Shown piece after piece: positions 11,039 through 23,107 of a stretch of 64,000 bases of DNA. Source of the DNA: Desarmillaria ectypa (lineage: Eukaryota; Basidiomycota; Agaricomycetes; Agaricales; Physalacriaceae). The stretch is from NCBI GenBank assembly GCA_030407005.1, contig JAUDYN010000003.1:2232001-2296000 (forward strand), read 5' to 3'. The notes under the pieces are model-generated. The model was not told where the DNA came from. It saw nothing but the letters and a program-made list of their open reading frames with translations, and ran no database searches. A program made the position numbers and the translations under genes. The number at the start of each line of letters is the position of its first letter. The first letter of the stretch is position 1.

Positions 11039-14000
11039 ATGGGTTCCTTCGCCCTCACCTTCCAGACAAAAAAGGAGGACGAAAGCGGGCTCAGCTCGTA
11101 CTACAACAACAAAACCACCATCATCCAGGAGGCTCGCGTATTCAATGAATCCCCCATAAGCCCAAGAAAGTGTCGAGCACTGCTAACACGGATAGTCTAC
11201 CTGCTCTATGTCGGCGAGACATTTGGAACGCAGGAGGCGACAACCCTCTTCTTTGGGACCACAAAGCTCTTCCAGCACAAAGATGTAAGCGGCGACTTGT
11301 TGCACAGAATTCAGATATTCTCTGATTGTAGTGACAGAGTGCACTGAGGCAAGCTGTCTATCTTGCTATCAAGGAGCTCGCGACAACCGCAGAGGATGTT
11401 ATCATGGTCACAAGCAGTATTATGAAGGACATGCAGCCCAACTCAGAAGTTATATACCGGCCAAACGCTATTCGTGCACTGTGCCGCATCATAGATGTAT
11501 GTCGTGTCTTGATTCACGTGTATTCACGTCTCATTTCCTCTTCGTGTAGCCTTCAATGGCTCAAGGAGTCGAGCGTTTCTTCAAAGCCGCTATCGTTGAC
11601 CGCAACCCCTCAATATCCTCAGCTGCTCTCGTGTCTTCGTATCACCTCTTTCCTCTCGCGAAGGACGTTGTTAAGCGCTGGGTTAATGAAGCCCAAGAAG
11701 CCGTCAATGCAAAGGCATCTTCCTCTTTCTTCGGTGGCTCTTCTGGTGGCTATCTTGGTTTTGCAAATCCCTCTTCACAGAACAGCGGACAGCAAACCAT
11801 TCATTCGACTAGCTATATTGCACAATATCATGCATTGGGCTTGTTGTATCTTATGCGGCAGCAGGATCGTATGGCTGTAACAAAAATGATACAACAGCTT
11901 GGTGGTGGAAAATCCGGAGCCGGTACAACACTGAAGAACCCTATGGCACTTTGTATGCTCATTCGTTATGCCGCAAAAGTCATAGAGGAAGATCCCAAGT
12001 GGGTTTTCCTTCGCATATCTGTCCTGAGTTTCTCTGAGTGTATTTTCAGTGTCCAGAAACAGATGCTCGATTTGATGGAAGGCTGGTTGCGTCACAAGAG
12101 TGACATGGTCAACTTCGAGGCCGCGAGGGCAATTTGTGAGACGCGAAATGTAACTCCAGCGCAACTTACAAAATCCATTACCGGTAAGAATTTATTGGAT
12201 ACTTCGCATATATAGACTGTGACATGTTTTTAAGTCTTGCAGCTCTTTTTGTCTTCTCCCAAGGCCGTATTGAAGTTCGCTGCTACTCGAACTCTCGCCA
12301 CACTAGCCTTGACGCATCCAGCAAGCGTTGCTGCCTGCAATGTTGACCTCGAAAGCCTCATCACAGACTCTAATAGGAGTGTCGCGACATATGCTATCAC
12401 GACTTTACTTAAGGTAGGTTTTGATTATCCTTGAAGGACAGCTAATATAATGTTCCCAGACCGGCAACGAAGCCTCCGTCGATCGCCTTATCAAACAAAT
12501 TACTGGTTTCATGTCCGAGATCAGTGATGAGTTCAAAGTAATCATTGTCGACGCCATCCGCTCTCTGTGCGCCAAGTTCCCTACAAAGCATGCTTCCATG
12601 CTCGCCTTCCTTTCCGGTGTCCTGCGGGACGAAGGTGGTTATGACTTCAAGCGGGCTGTTGTTGAAGCTATCTTCGACATGATCAACCGTGTCTCCGAAT
12701 GCAAGGAGCAAGCTCTATCACATCTTTGTGAATTCATCGAAGATTGTGAATTCACGAAACTCTCCGTTCGTATTCTTCATCTCCTGGGTCTCGAGGGTCC
12801 AAAATCACCTCAACCGGCCAAATTTATCCGTTTTATCTATAACCGGGTTGTCTTAGAGAATGCTACTGTTCGAGCCGCTGCTGTCTCTAGTTTGGCGAAA
12901 TTTGGTGTGAATTCATCTGATGCTGGCTTTCAACATAGCATCGGCGTCCTTCTTAACCGGTAGCGTGCCCTTTTCTCTTACCATTGTTGTTCTGACCTCG
13001 TCGTTTCCAAGCTGTCTGGATGATGTTGATGATGAAGTTCGTGATCGTGCTGCACTCTATCTGAGGGTGTTCAAGGAGAAGTCCTTGGCACGGTCTTACG
13101 TTCAGGAAGGTTTGTTGTTCTCAATGATCAGCCTGATATCAGTCCTATATCTCATTTCCATTCTAATAGAATCTGTCTTTTCTTTGGCAGCCCTGGAAAC
13201 GAAGCTAGTGGCATATATGAAGGATCCTGAAGCTGCGGCACAGCCACTCGACGTGTCATCAGTCCCTCGGATCAGCCGTGCACAAGCTGCTCAAGAAGCT
13301 GCTCGTATGGGTTTACATTTTATAGTGACAGCAACCATCTGATCCTTCCGAATAGGCCCTAGTACTTTGGACATTATCGGTGTTCCTGCTACTCACAGAC
13401 CTTCCAACACGCCACCTCCTCCCACAGCAGCAGAACAGCAATCTGCTTATCTCGACCAGCTATCAGAAGTTCCCGAATTCGCGTCCTATGGACCTGTGTT
13501 CAATAGTACTGCGAAACCTGCACAACTTACAGAAAGCGAAACCGAGTATCAGGTTACCTGTGTCAAACACATCTTCAAAGAACATGTTGTATTCCAGGCA
13601 AGCTGCAATGAGCACGCTGTATGTATGCACGGCTAATGTAACCTGTTCAGTTCAACGTTTCGAATACTCTCCCCGATACCGTTTTGGAACAGGTCTCGGT
13701 CATCATGCAGCCTCAGTCCGATGATACAGGACTAACGGAAGACTTCATAATTCCCGTGCCCAGCTTGAGTGCACCAACGTCGCCAAGCATAATCTACGTC
13801 TCTTTCACTCGCGAATCCCCCGACGATTACGCGATAGGATCCTTTGCATGCACCCTTAAATTTATCAGCAAAGAAATGGATCCGACAACTGGGGAGCCCG
13901 AGGATGAAGGTTACGAGGATGAATATCAGCTGGAAGAAGTGGAACTTAGTGCTGGAGGGGATTACATTATTCCCAGCTACGTGACGTTCGGATCGGAGTG

Positions 14001-14357
14001 GGATAGGCTTCGCACGGGACCAAGTGTTACCGAGACATTTGCCTTGTCTGCAATGGATAGCATCAAAGGTGAGACCGCGCGTATTTTTGATACCGGTTCC
14101 TAACGGTAGCATCTTTAGCCGCTTGCGATTCAATTATCGAGATCCTCAACATGGAGCCGTTGGGCGGCACGGAGGTCCCACAATCAACATCAGTGCATAC
14201 ACTCCAGCTTTCTGGCCTAGTAACAGGCGGTGGTGGTATAGTTTTAGTTCGCTGTCGAATGACTTTCTCCCGAGGCCAGGGTGTAACTCTAGAACTTGGG
14301 GTGAGGGCCGAGAAAGAAGAAGCATGCAACTTGGTCTTGGCGGCTGTGAGCGGCTGA
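11039..14357 (+). CDS. Coatomer (COPI) gamma subunit, Sec21 family
   Basis: Gamma-COP of the coatomer that coats Golgi-to-ER retrograde vesicles. Joined exons read from [17 protein letters not shown] through [56 protein letters not shown] and SSIMKDMQ, the first helices of the adaptin-like solenoid. Further segments are [50 protein letters not shown] and [21 protein letters not shown] Pro-rich linker ([15 protein letters not shown]) leads to the C-terminal appendage with [16 protein letters not shown] and a terminal platform ending [11 protein letters not shown]. Size (about 900 residues) and order match the family. About nine short introns are required; no frameshift or missing domain was seen. 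An caaataaag polyadenylation-like signal lies about 190 bp after the stop. Confidence 0.95.
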
Positions 14358-14630
14358 AGTAATTCGTATTTAACATCTTTTTTTTCAACATCACTTTTTG
14401 CTGTGAATACGACTGGATTAGAGGCATGCGATTCGGATCTGTTGTGGACCCGGTTACAGAGTAGTATTGTACACACTAAAATCGGTACTCGGTGTTGGAC
14501 CCTACAGAGGTTGCCTTGATTAGAAATGTGTCTCATACATAATCGTCAAATAAAGAATGAATTCTGACCACCAGCGACCTTATGTTCTGGTCCAGGGCTG
14601 TCATCACCGTTAACCGTTGGACGTCGCGCA

Positions 14631-16404
14631 ATGCCCTCTAACTATACCTTGAACAGCCCGTCTTTGCCGTCAGCAAAGGTCATCCATGTGGATACCAGAG
14701 GCGCAGTCATCCTGTCGGAAGAATCGCCTGAGGTGAGAATTTGCTCTTGCTCTGGCGGTGCCCAGCTCACACGACTCATTACAGACGAGGGACAGTCGCG
14801 GAATATATCTTCCAAATCACATAGAACCTGTGTCGCATATTGCGGTAGACGTGAGTCTTTGTTTCCATGATTTTCCCAACGGAACTCATCATCTTTTCTT
14901 TCTAACAGATTGGCGGTTCTCTCGCAAAAGTTGTGTACTTTACACGGTCACCGGAGCCGCCGTCGTCGCCTTCTGTAGCCGCTACCCACGGGTCCAGCTC
15001 ACCCAGCAACATATCAACGCCACGATCCATGTCCCCGTCCAATGACGGCAACCCCTCCTCCCCTTCCCCGTCCGGTTCTTCCCACGTCAAGCTCAGCGGC
15101 GCCCTAACACCGCTCGTCCTCGATGCTCAAAACCACGGTCTCTGCGGTCTGTCCAGCTTGGACAGCAATGGCCTTCTCCGCGACTCCATGCTCCGGAGAA
15201 CCTCCCAGCACTTCCCAGGCGGGTCCCTCAATTTCGAGCGGTTCGAGACGGACAACATTCACGAATGTGTGGCGTTCATCCAGGAGCTAATAGAGCGCTC
15301 AGCAAAGGTGAACGAGGTATCGATAGAGGACATGCGCAAGGGCGTAAAGATCATGGCTACCGGAGGGGGAGCTCACAAGTTCTACGAGCTGTTCAAGGAT
15401 CAGCTGTGCGTCGAGGTGCGGCGAGAGGACGAGATGGAGTGTCTCATTGAAGGATTGAAGTTTATCACCCTCATCCCAGACGAGGTGTACTATTTTTCCG
15501 ACGAGCTTATCCAGAGCGTGTCCCACTCCGTACCGGTCAAAAATGGCGCTAATGGCGTCTTTGAGCGACCCAGTCCCAATCCTCCAACATATGGCGTAAT
15601 GTTTGAGTCACATCCAACACCGCAGTTGCCGTGCCTCCTAGTAAACATCGGTTCCGGAGTGTCGATTATCAAGGTGGACGAGGATGGCAAGTTTGAACGT
15701 GTCAGCGGTACCAGTCTGGGTGGCGGAACTTTGTGGGGACTGCTCAGTCTGCTGACACCGGCGACGACATTCGATGGTATGTTTCTCCGTCAATAAAGCC
15801 GGGATGATCTGACTTATGTGATTGCAGAGATGCTCAGGTTCTCGGAGAATGGCGATAATGCCTCGGTGGATATGCTGGTCGGCGATATTTACGGACAAGA
15901 TTACTCCAAGCTCGGCTTGAGGTCGACGATGATCGCCAGTTCCTTTGGTAAAGTGTTCAAGAAGGGCGGCGAAAAGGGTAAATTCACTGCGGAAGACATC
16001 AGCAAAAGCCTGCTTTACGGCGTTTCGAATAACATTGGACAAATTGCGTATGTTGCCGTACCTTACTCATTTTATCTGATGGCTTAAAAGATTTGCAGAT
16101 ATATGAATGCTGAAAAGTACAATCTGGAGAGGATTTACTTTGGTGGATGCTTTATTCGAGGTAGGTTGACTGCAAAGTGTGTTTTTGTTATTGCAGCTAA
16201 TTCCATGGGTAGGACATGCTGCTACAATAACGACTTTGTCTTATGCGATCCGGTTCTGGAGCAAGGGCACTAAACGTGCCTTATTCCTACGTCACGAAGG
16301 ATTCTTGTAGGTATTTCAGGGACATCTATGAATCGCAGTTCTGACCTATTTTCAGGGGAGCTATAGGAGCGTGGCTAAAGAATATGACCCCGGAAGATGC
16401 CTGA
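14631..16404 (+). CDS. Pantothenate kinase (eukaryotic type II, Cab1-like)
   Basis: Phosphorylates pantothenate, the first and regulated step of coenzyme A synthesis. Two short exons lead to HIEPVSHIAVD, spliced to IGGSLAKVVYF, the phosphate-binding start of the ASKHA fold. After it lies an insertion of about 50 Ser/Pro/Asn-rich residues, then the kinase resumes with LNFERFETDNIHECVAFI, IMATGGGAHKFYEL and DEMECLIEGLKF. The second half has PCLLVNIGSGVSIIKVD, GTSLGGGTLWGLL, DMLVGDIYGQDYSKLGL and FGKVFKKG. The end reads ERIYFGGCFIRGH, AIRFWSKGTKRALFLRHEG and LGAIGAW. All signature segments are present and in frame with six or seven introns. The Ser/Pro insertion is unusual in position and may be a regulatory loop. 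Confidence 0.93.
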
Positions 16405-17124
16405 GGAAGGAGAGATACTTCTGGAATTTGCATATTTAATAAGTTACCCTACATTATCATTATCAGGCTGATAGCTGTGATATACCACTAATACTTATGC
16501 CGGGGTTATCAAAGACTCGTGTTCGACAAGTCAGCGCCGAAAGGAAGAAGCTGAAACAGCACCAAGTATGCTACCTCGTGTTTGGGATGTAAATCCTGAT
16601 GGAAAGTAGCGGCGTTAGCAGATGGATACAATCTATCGTCGACCGGAAAAACGGTGAGTGAGAGGCCGAACGAATGCCGTAGAGGTGGCCCGAATTTTAT
16701 CAAATGAGAAATCAAGTCTGAGGGATACGATAGGCTAACATCTTACCCTCGGGTCAGCAGAAATGACAGAAATCTAATTATTGCTGTTAGCTCGATATGG
16801 CAAAAGCCTCGTGGGAGCAATTGAAGGCAAGCGAACAAAGTGGGATTATCGTCTGATGCAGCTGCCAGCGAATGCTACATACAGAAATATACGATTAGTA
16901 CCATATTCTCTGAGGACGCTCAAGATGATACTGAGTGCTAGCCAACGACGAATCGATGAAAGAGGTAAAGGAAAGAAAGAAAAAAAAGAAAAAAAAAAGT
17001 TCACACGGGGAGGTGTAATGATTTAGATTGTACTGCATATCATAACTGAATATGGTTTGTCATAACACGGCTCTTTCTTAAACCTTGCACTTTGTTTACT
17101 TTACTTTTTCCTGTCCCTTCTGCA
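16405..17124. other. Spacer between pantothenate kinase and the homeodomain gene
   Basis: About 720 bp with small ORFs on both strands (68 codons minus at 16509-16715, 81 codons plus at 16781-17026) whose products show no motif; the plus ORF ends in lysine-rich low complexity encoded by an A-rich tract at 16971-17000. It should hold the 3' UTR of pantothenate kinase and the promoter of the homeodomain gene, whose leader just before 17125 is T/C-rich. Confidence 0.45.
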
Positions 17125-18679
17125 ATGCCTCCCTCGACTACTGACCGTCCAAAGAAACCTCGCAACCGTCATTCGCCTCACCAGCTCGCTGCTTTGAACG
17201 AGTTGTACGAAAGGGACGAGCATCCTGCCCTCGAAGTTCGCACTTCTTTAGCAGAGCAGCTAGGAATGTGTGTCTTTATTCTATTTTATTTCTTCAGTAG
17301 ACGCCCATCATCATCTCAGGGAAACAAAGACTGTCAACTCTTGGTTTCAGAACAAACGAGCTAGCACAAAGAAACGAACCGTTGCCCAGCGCAGCCTTCC
17401 CTACGACAGCCCCCATATAAATCCCCAGCTCACCTCTAATTCTTCCTCTGCATCGACAACACCCCGTCCCTCAGAATTGGGTGACTACCAGGACGACGAT
17501 TATCTCCTTGGTGCATTTCACTTTCTTTATCACTTTTTCACACATCTGACCCCAATCACACAGAGCCTCCTCATTTCAATTCAGAGAGCGACAGCATGCC
17601 TAGACGTCTCCGACTGCGACCAACTCCCGACCAGGCTGATGAACTCAAAAGGGCATACAGCGCCAATCCTCATCCTACCACTGAACAGAGACAGGTCCTA
17701 GCCGAGCGCACTGGCATGTGAGCCTTTTCATTTTTGACGATCGTAATGATTTAGCTGATTTCCGTTTTAGGCGCTACCAGAGCGTAACCAACTGGTTCCA
17801 AAATCAACGAAGTCTTGCTAAAAAACGAAAAGAGGATGACCCGGAAGCGTCCATGCATGTCGAGTATTCTGCAGAGATCAGATCCTATTCTGCGTTTCCT
17901 CCAGCCAACAGGCATCCTTCATTGGCCCTTCCTCCAGCCAACAGGCATCCTTCACTGGCCCTTTCTAGAGGTCGACGTTCACCCAGTGCACAGTCATCGA
18001 CACAAGATGATTCTCCTCCCAGGAGGTCATCTTCAAGGCGGAGTGCGACTCCTTACAGCATGAGCTCCCGTCTTCGGAGGGCTCGCCCCGAACCGCACCA
18101 ATTAGAGGCCCTCAAAGGTTTATTTGATAAGAACCCCACCCCAACAATCGAAGAACGCTCCGTCCTTGCTCACGAAATCGGAATGTGAGCCATTCCCATT
18201 TGATCCCCAAGCATTGACAAACTATTTTTCCCAGGGACCTCGGTAAAGTGACTAACTGGTTCCGAAACTTGCGTCAGACATCTCGGAGACGTGCAAAGAA
18301 GAGCGGAAGCGGTGACGACGACGACGACTATGGGTTCCCTTATTCTTCGCAGCTGCACTCCGCTTCAGCGTCACGTTACGGGTCTCCTTCGTCCTCATCT
18401 GATGATGCGATGGACTATGATGAGGAACCTCATCCTACCGTTGCTCATTCTGATGACGTCGGCAGCGACGAGGAGATCCAGGAAGCCGTCACTCCATCAC
18501 CATCACCGTCGCCTCCTCCTCGTACCATGCCGTCACCCTCTCGACAGCCTTTTGCTGTGCCCCTTGATGCTCTGATCAACTGCGTTGAACTCGAACGTGC
18601 TACCATGAAATTCACTAGCGGTATTAAAGCGGAAGATGCCTTCCTCCTACTCAGCTTCCAACAACAATATGTGCATTAA
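17125..18679 (+). CDS. Triple homeodomain transcription factor
   Basis: Five exons (17125-17267, 17320-17510, 17564-17717, 17771-18184, 18235-18679) join to 448 residues with three homeodomains. HD1 (residues about 10-65) starts RNRHSPHQLAALNELYERD and ends in recognition helix VNSWFQNKRASTKK. HD2 starts RLRPTPDQADELKRAY and ends VTNWFQNQRSLAKKR. HD3 starts RRARPEPHQLEALKGLF and ends VTNWFRNLRQTSRRR. Each has the invariant WFxN with R in the third helix. Each homeodomain is cut by an intron at the same place: within the Met codon closing helix 2, after AT and before G. The tail is acidic and Ser/Pro-rich, with DDDDDYG and PSPSPSPPP. The likely role is DNA binding in development; targets are unknown. 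No paired HD1/HD2 mating-type gene is adjacent. Confidence 0.87.
17898..17963 (+). repeat. 33-bp direct tandem duplication inside the homeodomain gene
   Basis: Copies at 17898-17930 and 17931-17963 are identical apart from one T/C difference. In frame they encode PPANRHPSLAL twice, in the linker between HD2 and HD3. The near identity suggests a recent slip or unequal exchange, possibly still variable between strains. Confidence 0.9.
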
Positions 18680-20187
18680 TATTGTACGCTATTTCTCGTC
18701 TGTCAGTATGCGTACTGACCTTGCTTGTCCCTTTAGACACTCACTCTACATTTTTTTTATCCAATTAAAACGCGACTTTTCGTCGGGACCTCGTTTGGTG
18801 GCTTGCGACACCGTCTTCGTTATCGTATTGTTCGTCTAATTCTCGTTAACGTTTTGCCTCTCTCATATGTCATCATCTGTCCCAATAACCCCTACTCTGT
18901 TGCGCTTGCCGTGTGATATTGATATTATTGTCCCCATCCTGTGTTATACTCACCAATATGTAGCCCCGTTACTCTCTCGTTCGTGCTAGTCCCTCGATGG
19001 TGGTTAGGTGCTGGACGATAAAATGTGATTCTAATATTTGATACCCCATCTAGTTTGATGTGAATTTCGTGCCTGGGCCGCAGTCAATGATGACGCTACT
19101 GTTCTGCGCCAGCGATCCATTGGAGTTTGAAGACCGTTTACGGAGTACTTATCTAACTGATCTGGGTCCTTGGATATTCTCTTCTGAACAAATGATCTCT
19201 CTTCGGCATTTGTTGGGAGCCTCGAGGCAGTGACGCATCATTGTTTTTCATTCATTAGCATTGATCGGGGCCTTGGTTCTGGAGCCAGCATGCTTGGTTG
19301 CCGATTTTCCCTTTGGTTGATTTGTTTCCCGGGAAATAGCTTGTTTCATCACGTCGATATCACTATCGGGTCCATGACGAGAAAGAAATTCTTTCGGATT
19401 CTTCTCTTGAGATCATCCCGGAAATTAATATTATCAGCTAAGGTCTACTGTGAACTTGAACTATCTACACAGTTCGCTTCCCATACTTTGTCAACTAGCG
19501 AGTAATAAATATCAACTCGCTCGATAGATGCGCATGTGAATACGGCCTCCGTGTTTATTTCATTACCTACTTGAAAGTTGCTTGCATAATTCAAAGGTTG
19601 TTTTCTGTCAATCCTTAACTTGAAGAAACGTTCACATCCCAACGCCTAAATTTCAGCACAACAATGCTGGAACAATTAGTACATGTGACAAGCTTCCAAG
19701 GATTCCGCCAGCCTGCTGTGGGCCAATAATGCCTCGGTTACCACAAGACACGCTGACGGCTTTGGGTCAGTATTGTACGGTAACTAAACAAGTATCCTTC
19801 TATAAAGTCGACGATCGACATTGGCTTGAAACTTCGAATTCTAATGTCTTTGCCAAGCCCCCGAGGCTATTGGAAGTGGTGCCTCAATCCTCGGGGTTTC
19901 AACCGATCCAAGAAGTAGCCGAAGCAGGTATGCATGACAGAGAAGGCTCTAGTTGGTAAGTAATAATAATGCAGTGGATGATATATACAGCAGGAACCCA
20001 GTCACAGCGTGAAAGGCGGAAGGAATACAAATATGATACAAGTTTCGGGCTGAATGAGAAGACGAAGATGATCCAGTGAAGCATTATTGAATGTGATGTG
20101 GAGCAAAGATGCGTGCAAAGATGTTCGTGGAGAGCGAGAAGAGATATAGAACCGTACATGTAAACTGAGAGCAAGTGTGACCAGCCA
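18680..20187. other. Convergent gene-free stretch
   Basis: About 1.5 kb between the 3' ends of the homeodomain gene (+) and the F-box-like gene (-). Only short ORFs without motifs occur (91 codons plus at 19230-19505, 65 codons minus at 19445-19642, 119 codons minus overlapping the end of the next gene). A T-rich tract follows the homeodomain stop near 18750-18760. Nothing recognisable as tRNA, repeat or transposon was seen. Confidence 0.45.
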
Positions 20188-21138
20188 TCACATAATTCTG
20201 AATGCACCTGGTCGTGAATAAAAACAAAGAATCGCGAGAATAAAGGTCGTGAACGCAATCGGAATGGTAAAGAGCGCGCCGAGCGCGTCGCTGATATTTA
20301 CCATGGTAGGACGAAGGATGGAAGATTGGCGAATGAGGGTTTGTTTTCGTTGGGAGTAGTGAAACAACCGTGAAACACTAGGAGGGGGGGCGACGCCATC
20401 AACGGGATCTTCAAGAACATTAGGATGATGCAGGGACAGGCCGAGGTCTCTGTCCACGCGATTCAGTGTGACTCCGGTCAGCCACCACGATTCGCACTCC
20501 ATCTCCGGAACGACGACGACATTTTTGTCGCGCAATAACGGAAGGAGGTGTTGGTAACGTGGGCTTCCCATGACAACCTTGCAACTAAAATTCTCCAACA
20601 CGACGGATACGGCCTCCCAGATTACATCTTGCGATTTGTTTGACGATGTCGAGCGGCCGCGGAGAAGACGAAGCGATTTTCGAGAAAGATAGTACTCGAG
20701 CCAGTGGACGCGATCAACGAATCGTTTGGGGTTGATGGTAGTGGTGGGAAGATGGCGAATACGAGGCGTCCGTGTACTTTCCGCGGTGTCAACGCACGAA
20801 CACGCTCCCGAGAACTGCTTCCATTCCCATATATCCTTCCCATACACTTCCTGGTTATACGCAATGCAATCTGCACAAAGAAGGACGAGTAGCGAGGATT
20901 CGTAGCGCTTCAGTGCAGAAGTTGAGCGGTCCATTAGTTCGGTGGTGACTGCGAGAAGGAGATGAGAACGTATTAGAAGCAGGATTTCGTTGGGCATCGC
21001 GAGAAGGGATGAGCAGGACGACGGCAAAGACGACTGGAAAGTGATAACTGAGTCAAGCGTGCGTATCTCATCTGAGAGATAGGCAAGGGAGGCATGCATC
21101 AAGGTTGACCTGGAGGTGACGACCGATGACTTGGACAT
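20188..21138 (-). CDS. Hypothetical protein with F-box-like segment and C-terminal membrane anchor
   Basis: Single-exon gene of 316 residues; family not recognised. Near residues 40-65 it has LLAMPNEILLLIRSHLLLA, which resembles the LPxEIL core of an F-box. The middle part contains CADCIAYNQEVYGKDIWEW and conserved-looking Trp/Tyr positions. The C-terminus ends with one hydrophobic helix (LFTIPIAFTTFILAILCFY) followed by only a few residues, so it would be tail-anchored. A membrane-anchored F-box-like adaptor is one reading, but the F-box match is weak and Skp1 binding cannot be judged. The long open frame and codon regularity support a real gene. Confidence 0.65.
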   Translation of the reverse strand: MSKSSVVTSRSTLMHASLAYLSDEIRTLDSVITFQSSLPSSCSSLLAMPNEILLLIRSHLLLAVTTELMDRSTSALKRYESSLLVLLCADCIAYNQEVYGKDIWEWKQFSGACSCVDTAESTRTPRIRHLPTTTINPKRFVDRVHWLEYYLSRKSLRLLRGRSTSSNKSQDVIWEAVSVVLENFSCKVVMGSPRYQHLLPLLRDKNVVVVPEMECESWWLTGVTLNRVDRDLGLSLHHPNVLEDPVDGVAPPPSVSRLFHYSQRKQTLIRQSSILRPTMVNISDALGALFTIPIAFTTFILAILCFYSRPGAFRIM

Positions 21139-23107
21139 GGTAAAGTCGTGGAAAAGAGGGCAAAAGGCCGAACATTTCCATTCACTACGAGCCGTATTTA
21201 TTTGAATCAGCTCGCCTTCGGATGGAGAAGAAGAAATCGAAAAGGCTGTACCTAAGCATTACTATTTTGGGGACAATGACATGACGTGAACTTTCCGCGG
21301 CCTAAGCGACGATTATTGAAAGAATCTTCTGGCAACCGCCGCTGCAGCGTCATTCTCCATACAACGAACTGCCAGTAGTATAGCGTCCAGGAGTCACTAT
21401 TTCCCTCAGGCAGTAGACCCGGGTGTCGTCAGACGTAACTTTCTTCACAAGTTGTGTCTTTTGATCCCATCGCCACACGGATAATTGCGTAGTAAAAGGT
21501 AACCTTAAATACGGCTAGGTGGAAGGCCGCAATAGGCCAGAAGGGAAGACCATGGCAAGGAGCAGCGGAGAATAGCAGAACTAGAAAACTGCGTCAAGGA
21601 ACCAGCCGTAGAGGGAATTCGAATCAGAGAAATCGCAGTTTGCAATCTCCGAACTGGATCTGGCTCTTCTGGACAGTCACGTGCTGAAACTTCAAGCTTC
21701 AACAAGTAAACCTGCATTCGAGAAAGCCGATAAACGCACAGCGAAGTTATGTCCTACTAGTGCAAGCTTTCTTCGGTATAGAATGAATTCACAAGTAGTA
21801 CAGCACGTCGAGTCTGACGAAATCTAGCTTGTGACTTGCTCAGTAGAATTCCACACGCTTTGCTCGCCTCCGTCTCGACGCTAACGAACCAGCAAGCCAT
21901 CGGTAGGTAATCCACCAGACGATTATTATTCAATCCGTAAACTGCGGCCACCCTTCCACACTAATCTGGAAGAAAGAATTCTTCAGACAAGTTTCGACAA
22001 TAAATCTACCAGCTGCCTCGTGCATCATTTCGTCCTCGCTGTCCTCGTCAAGAATGGCCTCGCGTTTTGCGCGATCTGGTTCTGAGGTCACCGTCAGCTC
22101 ATTTGATCATTCCATGGAACATTCATTAGATAGCACGTGATACGGGCATTATCCTCTCCGGTGCTGGAGCTCTTGCAATGCTTTTGCATCCTTCATGAAT
22201 ATTCTGAACCCTGAGTCTAAGTATCCGTCTGGTGGAAAAACCAGTGCTCAGCTCCAAATTCACTGTACACGATCATCCTTGAGTGCTCGGCGTACCTTTT
22301 GCATCGAAGAAACTTCTCGGATATGACTGATGCTGCTGGTCATTGATTCCTTGGCCTTTCCAAGGACTGCTATCTATTGATGTAATCCTGCGCTTACTCT
22401 CTTTGATCCGGCACCTCAACCATATGTCATCTATTGTCGATAGCAGGAAGTTGGAAATGCTTCGACTTGTACAACTTTCATCGCTGTGGCCCGCCCAAAA
22501 CGAATAGGACTGAGTGACAAGCTATGAAGGCCATGTCTTGTGCAATGCATGTATGTGTACGTATTCGAATTACATCCCCCGGTCCTGCCTCCCGCTGTGC
22601 GTAAGCACGATGAAAACAATATGCTTGGACACGTACATAACATCCGAAACGACTTCCTTCACTAGAGCCCACACATACTCCTGACGGTCAGCTAGTTGCC
22701 ATGACGGCCGGTCCTTTGACCAGATCCAGACATTCCTACTCTTGTATATCCTTAGTCGTTGATTTCGCATTGAATCCGAGGTAATTATTCGTGGTTTGTA
22801 AGAAATCCGAGTGCCGTTTTAACACGAGTTTGACCCGATTTCGTTCCTTCCACGTGCAACTGCTCATGAACGTTCTCCACACTGTTCTTATGTTAACTCG
22901 CATGAAAAAGGACTGAAACACCCTTAAGTTCGTGTTTGCAACGGATGTTTACCCACTTTTCCATGCTCACGCCGTCGAGCCTCGATATTCCAATATTATT
23001 CATAGTGGGGAAACAGTCTATACAAATGCACAGAAATACAGAGCGACAGTGAAGCGATTGCAGGAACAAAGAGACATCTGCTGACGCTGGTTACCTTGTT
23101 AACACAT
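21139..23107. other. Gene-poor stretch upstream of the F-box-like gene
   Basis: About 2 kb with only short, mutually overlapping ORFs (61-70 codons, mostly on the minus strand) whose products lack motifs. It should contain the promoter of the gene starting at 21138 and the 3' UTR of the RING gene ending at 23108. Sequence is AT-neutral without tandem repeats. A longer minus ORF at 22996-23475 is the out-of-frame shadow of the RING gene's last exons. No known RNA or mobile element was recognised. Confidence 0.4.

Noticed and set aside
17125..18679. Homeodomain gene as a mating-type A locus
   Set aside because: Mating-type loci have divergent HD1/HD2 pairs, usually near MIP; here one gene with three homeodomains stands alone.
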